The notes under the pieces: model-generated | Databases searched by the model: none | Seen by the model: the letters and a program-made list of their open reading frames with translations, nothing else | What the model was told of the DNA's origin: nothing | Assembly: GCA_016794145.1 (NCBI GenBank) | Contig: JAEUKP010000011.1 | Coordinates: 1 to 64,000, forward strand | From: Alphaproteobacteria bacterium | Lineage (GTDB): Bacteria; Pseudomonadota; Alphaproteobacteria; Micavibrionales; Micavibrionaceae | Direction: 5' to 3' | Length of the DNA: 64,000 nt | Shown here: one piece after another, positions 62,179 through 64,000 of the stretch | Layout of the letters: each line of letters starts with the position of its first letter | How positions within the stretch are numbered: position 1 is the stretch's first letter | Program-made: the position numbers and the translations under genes

Positions 62179-63771
62179 ATGTCCGACCATTCGATTGCCC
62201 ATGATCACAAACCTGGATTCTTTGCGCGTTGGTTTATGTCGACCAACCACAAGGATATCGGAACACTTTATATTATCTTTTCTATCCTTGCGGGGTTAAT
62301 CGGGGGGGCCTTCTCTGTCATGATGCGCATGGAACTGCAAGAGCCAGGCCTGCAATTCATTGCGCCAGGTGCAGAACAGATCTGGAATGTCTGGATTACC
62401 GCACATGGTCTGATTATGGTTTTCTTTGTCGTGATGCCCGGATTAATCGGAGGGTTCGGCAATTGGTTTGTACCATTGATGATTGGGGCACCAGATATGG
62501 CTTTCCCGCGTTTGAACAACATTTCTTTCTGGCTTCTGATCCCTGCTTTTGCACTGCTTGTTGGTTCTGTTTTTATAGGGGACGGGGCCGGAACAGGCTG
62601 GACAGTTTACCCCCCCCTCTCAACAAAAATAAGCCATCCAGGCATGTCAGTTGATATGGCAATTTTTGCGCTCCACCTTGCAGGAGCAAGCTCTATTCTA
62701 GGGGGAGCAAATTTTATTGCCACAATTCTGAATATGCGCGCCCCAGGAATGACGTTGCACAAAATGCCTCTATTCGCCTGGTCGATGCTGGTGACTGCTT
62801 TCTTGCTGGTTTTGTCTGTCCCTGTCTTGGGTGGAGCTATTACCATGTTGCTGACTGACCGCAATTTCGGGACAAACTTCTTTAATCCTGAAGGTGGTGG
62901 CGACCCAATTTTGTTCCAACACCTTTTCTGGTTTTTTGGGCATCCGGAAGTCTATATTATGATCTTGCCAGCCTTTGGTATCGTCAGCCATATTATCTCG
63001 ACCTTTTCTAAAAAACCTATTTTTGGATATCTGGGAATGGCCTATGCAATGGTATCAATTGGGTTTGTGGGGTTTATTGTTTGGGCCCACCATATGTATA
63101 CAACTGGACTTTCTGTTGATACACGCGCCTATTTTACCGCAGCAACATTGGTGATTGCTGTTCCTACGGGGATTAAAATATTTTCATGGATTGCAACCAT
63201 GTGGGGCGGGTCTATTGAATTTAAAACCCCTATGCTTTGGGCTGTCGGTTTTATTTTTCTCTTTACGGTTGGAGGCGTAACCGGCGTTGTCCTTGCAAAT
63301 GGGGGAATGGACATTGCGCTTCATGATACCTATTACGTCGTTGCCCACTTCCACTATGTTTTATCTTTAGGCGCTGTCTTTGCCCTTTTTGCCGGTTTCT
63401 ATTACTGGATTGGCAAAATGTCTGGGCGTCAGTATCCTGAATGGATGGGACAAGTTCATTTCTTTGCCACCTTTATTGGGGTCAACATGATTTTCTTCCC
63501 ACAGCATTTTCTGGGACTTGCAGGAATGCCACGGCGTTACCCTGACTACCCGGATGCGCTTGAAGGATTTAACCGTATTTCCTCTTACGGTGCTTATATT
63601 TCCTTTGCTGCAACTATTTTCTTTGTGTTCATTGTGATCTACACCTTGACACGTGGACAGAAAATTGGTGCAAATTATTGGAATGCACAGCCAAACGTGA
63701 TGACACTGGAATGGACAGTTTCATCTCCGCCTCCGTTCCACCAATTCGAAATTCAACCAACTGTTAAATAG
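62179..63771 (+). CDS. coxA: Cytochrome c oxidase subunit I
   Basis: A 530-residue 12-helix haem-copper oxidase. [14 protein letters not shown] is the usual N-terminus; [10 protein letters not shown] holds a haem a His (about 76), [18 protein letters not shown] the CuB His and the cross-linked Tyr, [10 protein letters not shown] the two further CuB His, and [15 protein letters not shown] the two haem His. The length fits aa3-type oxidase of Alphaproteobacteria. A terminator follows at once, so ctaB, ctaG and coxC are not downstream. Confidence 0.97.
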   Translation: MSDHSIAHDHKPGFFARWFMSTNHKDIGTLYIIFSILAGLIGGAFSVMMRMELQEPGLQFIAPGAEQIWNVWITAHGLIMVFFVVMPGLIGGFGNWFVPLMIGAPDMAFPRLNNISFWLLIPAFALLVGSVFIGDGAGTGWTVYPPLSTKISHPGMSVDMAIFALHLAGASSILGGANFIATILNMRAPGMTLHKMPLFAWSMLVTAFLLVLSVPVLGGAITMLLTDRNFGTNFFNPEGGGDPILFQHLFWFFGHPEVYIMILPAFGIVSHIISTFSKKPIFGYLGMAYAMVSIGFVGFIVWAHHMYTTGLSVDTRAYFTAATLVIAVPTGIKIFSWIATMWGGSIEFKTPMLWAVGFIFLFTVGGVTGVVLANGGMDIALHDTYYVVAHFHYVLSLGAVFALFAGFYYWIGKMSGRQYPEWMGQVHFFATFIGVNMIFFPQHFLGLAGMPRRYPDYPDALEGFNRISSYGAYISFAATIFFVFIVIYTLTRGQKIGANYWNAQPNVMTLEWTVSSPPPFHQFEIQPTVK

Positions 63772-63790
63772 AATCAGAAGAATTAGATCG

Positions 63791-63815
63791 GAAAGCCCCT
63801 CTGAGAGGGGCTTTC
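63791..63815 (+). terminator. Rho-independent terminator of coxBA
   Basis: GAAAGCCCCTCT pairs with AGAGGGGCTTTC around a single G, then TCTTTT. It lies 19 bp after the coxA stop. Confidence 0.9.
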
Positions 63816-63863
63816 TCTTTTGCGCCAAACACATTAAAATTAGCCATATTGAAAGGAGAAAAT

Positions 63864-64000
63864 ATGAATCAAAATACGGTGAAATTAGATCAAAGCTGGA
63901 TGAGTCATATTGGGTTGGAATTCTCCAAACCCTATATGCAAGAATTGAAAGAATTTCTAAGGGGCGAGAAATCAAAAGGGAAAATCATTTACCCCAAAGG
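63864..64000 (+). CDS. ung: Uracil-DNA glycosylase, N-terminal part (runs off the window)
   Basis: The ATG at 63864 has a strong GAAAGGAGAAA ribosome site. The 45 visible codons include KLDQSWMSHIGLEFSKPYMQ and ELKEFLRGEKSKGKIIYP, the well-conserved Ung N-terminus (LxxSWxxxLxxEFxxPYxxxLxxFL). The catalytic GQDPYH motif would lie beyond the edge. It removes uracil from DNA in base excision repair. Confidence 0.9.
   Translation, partial: MNQNTVKLDQSWMSHIGLEFSKPYMQELKEFLRGEKSKGKIIYPK

Overview
The window looks like chromosome of a moderately AT-rich alphaproteobacterium. Evidence for this is a MipZ division-site ATPase, a psd-pssA pair, a coxB-coxA pair, a long AcnA-type aconitase and dense housekeeping gene packing. 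No 16S rRNA is present, so the order cannot be fixed; a Micavibrio-like or related lineage is a guess.

The left part (1-10350) is accessory DNA. It holds an IS5-type transposase fragment at the edge, a processive GT2 glycosyltransferase, a solute-binding protein coupled to an XRE regulator, an MFS gene lying between two copies of a 53-54 bp direct repeat, an aminotransferase, and a tRNA-Ser followed by a frameshifted integrase remnant. A divergent SAM hydroxide adenosyltransferase is coupled to a polysaccharide deacetylase. Then comes a TcpQ-like protein and a repeat-rich spacer.

The centre (about 9260-34820) is the most unusual part. A long minus-strand operon encodes an IncI1/R64-type (type IVb) thin pilus: a TcpQ/PilL-C protein, secretin PilN, PilO, PilP, assembly ATPase PilQ, PilR, pilin PilS, an extra PilT-like ATPase, PilM, a DotB/PilT-like ATPase and adhesin-like PilV. 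A strong hairpin follows pilS. After a hydrolase and a DUF808 gene come three tandem plus-strand DotA/TraY-family genes (about 1000 codons each), then mltA (a peptidoglycan lyase) and an LplT-like MFS gene. Pilus and DotA/TraY genes also neighbour one another in IncI conjugation systems, but I know of no system with three DotA paralogs. The rest of a type IVB secretion apparatus, and a prepilin peptidase, are not in the window. My working hypothesis is a chromosomal hybrid of R64-like pilus and Dot-like secretion or contact machinery.

The right part (36100-64000) is mostly core genome after a decayed IS481-type transposase: ygjV-like, thrB, rnhA, a CDF zinc transporter, gpmA, galU-mipZ, an M24 aminopeptidase, DUF502, tRNA-Met, acnA, ornithine aminotransferase, peroxiredoxin, efp-earP, def, murJ, a diguanylate cyclase, a LOG-family gene, psd-pssA, coxB-coxA and the start of ung. 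The EF-P keeps Arg32 and lies beside EarP, the rhamnosyltransferase that modifies that residue; this pairing is rare in Alphaproteobacteria.
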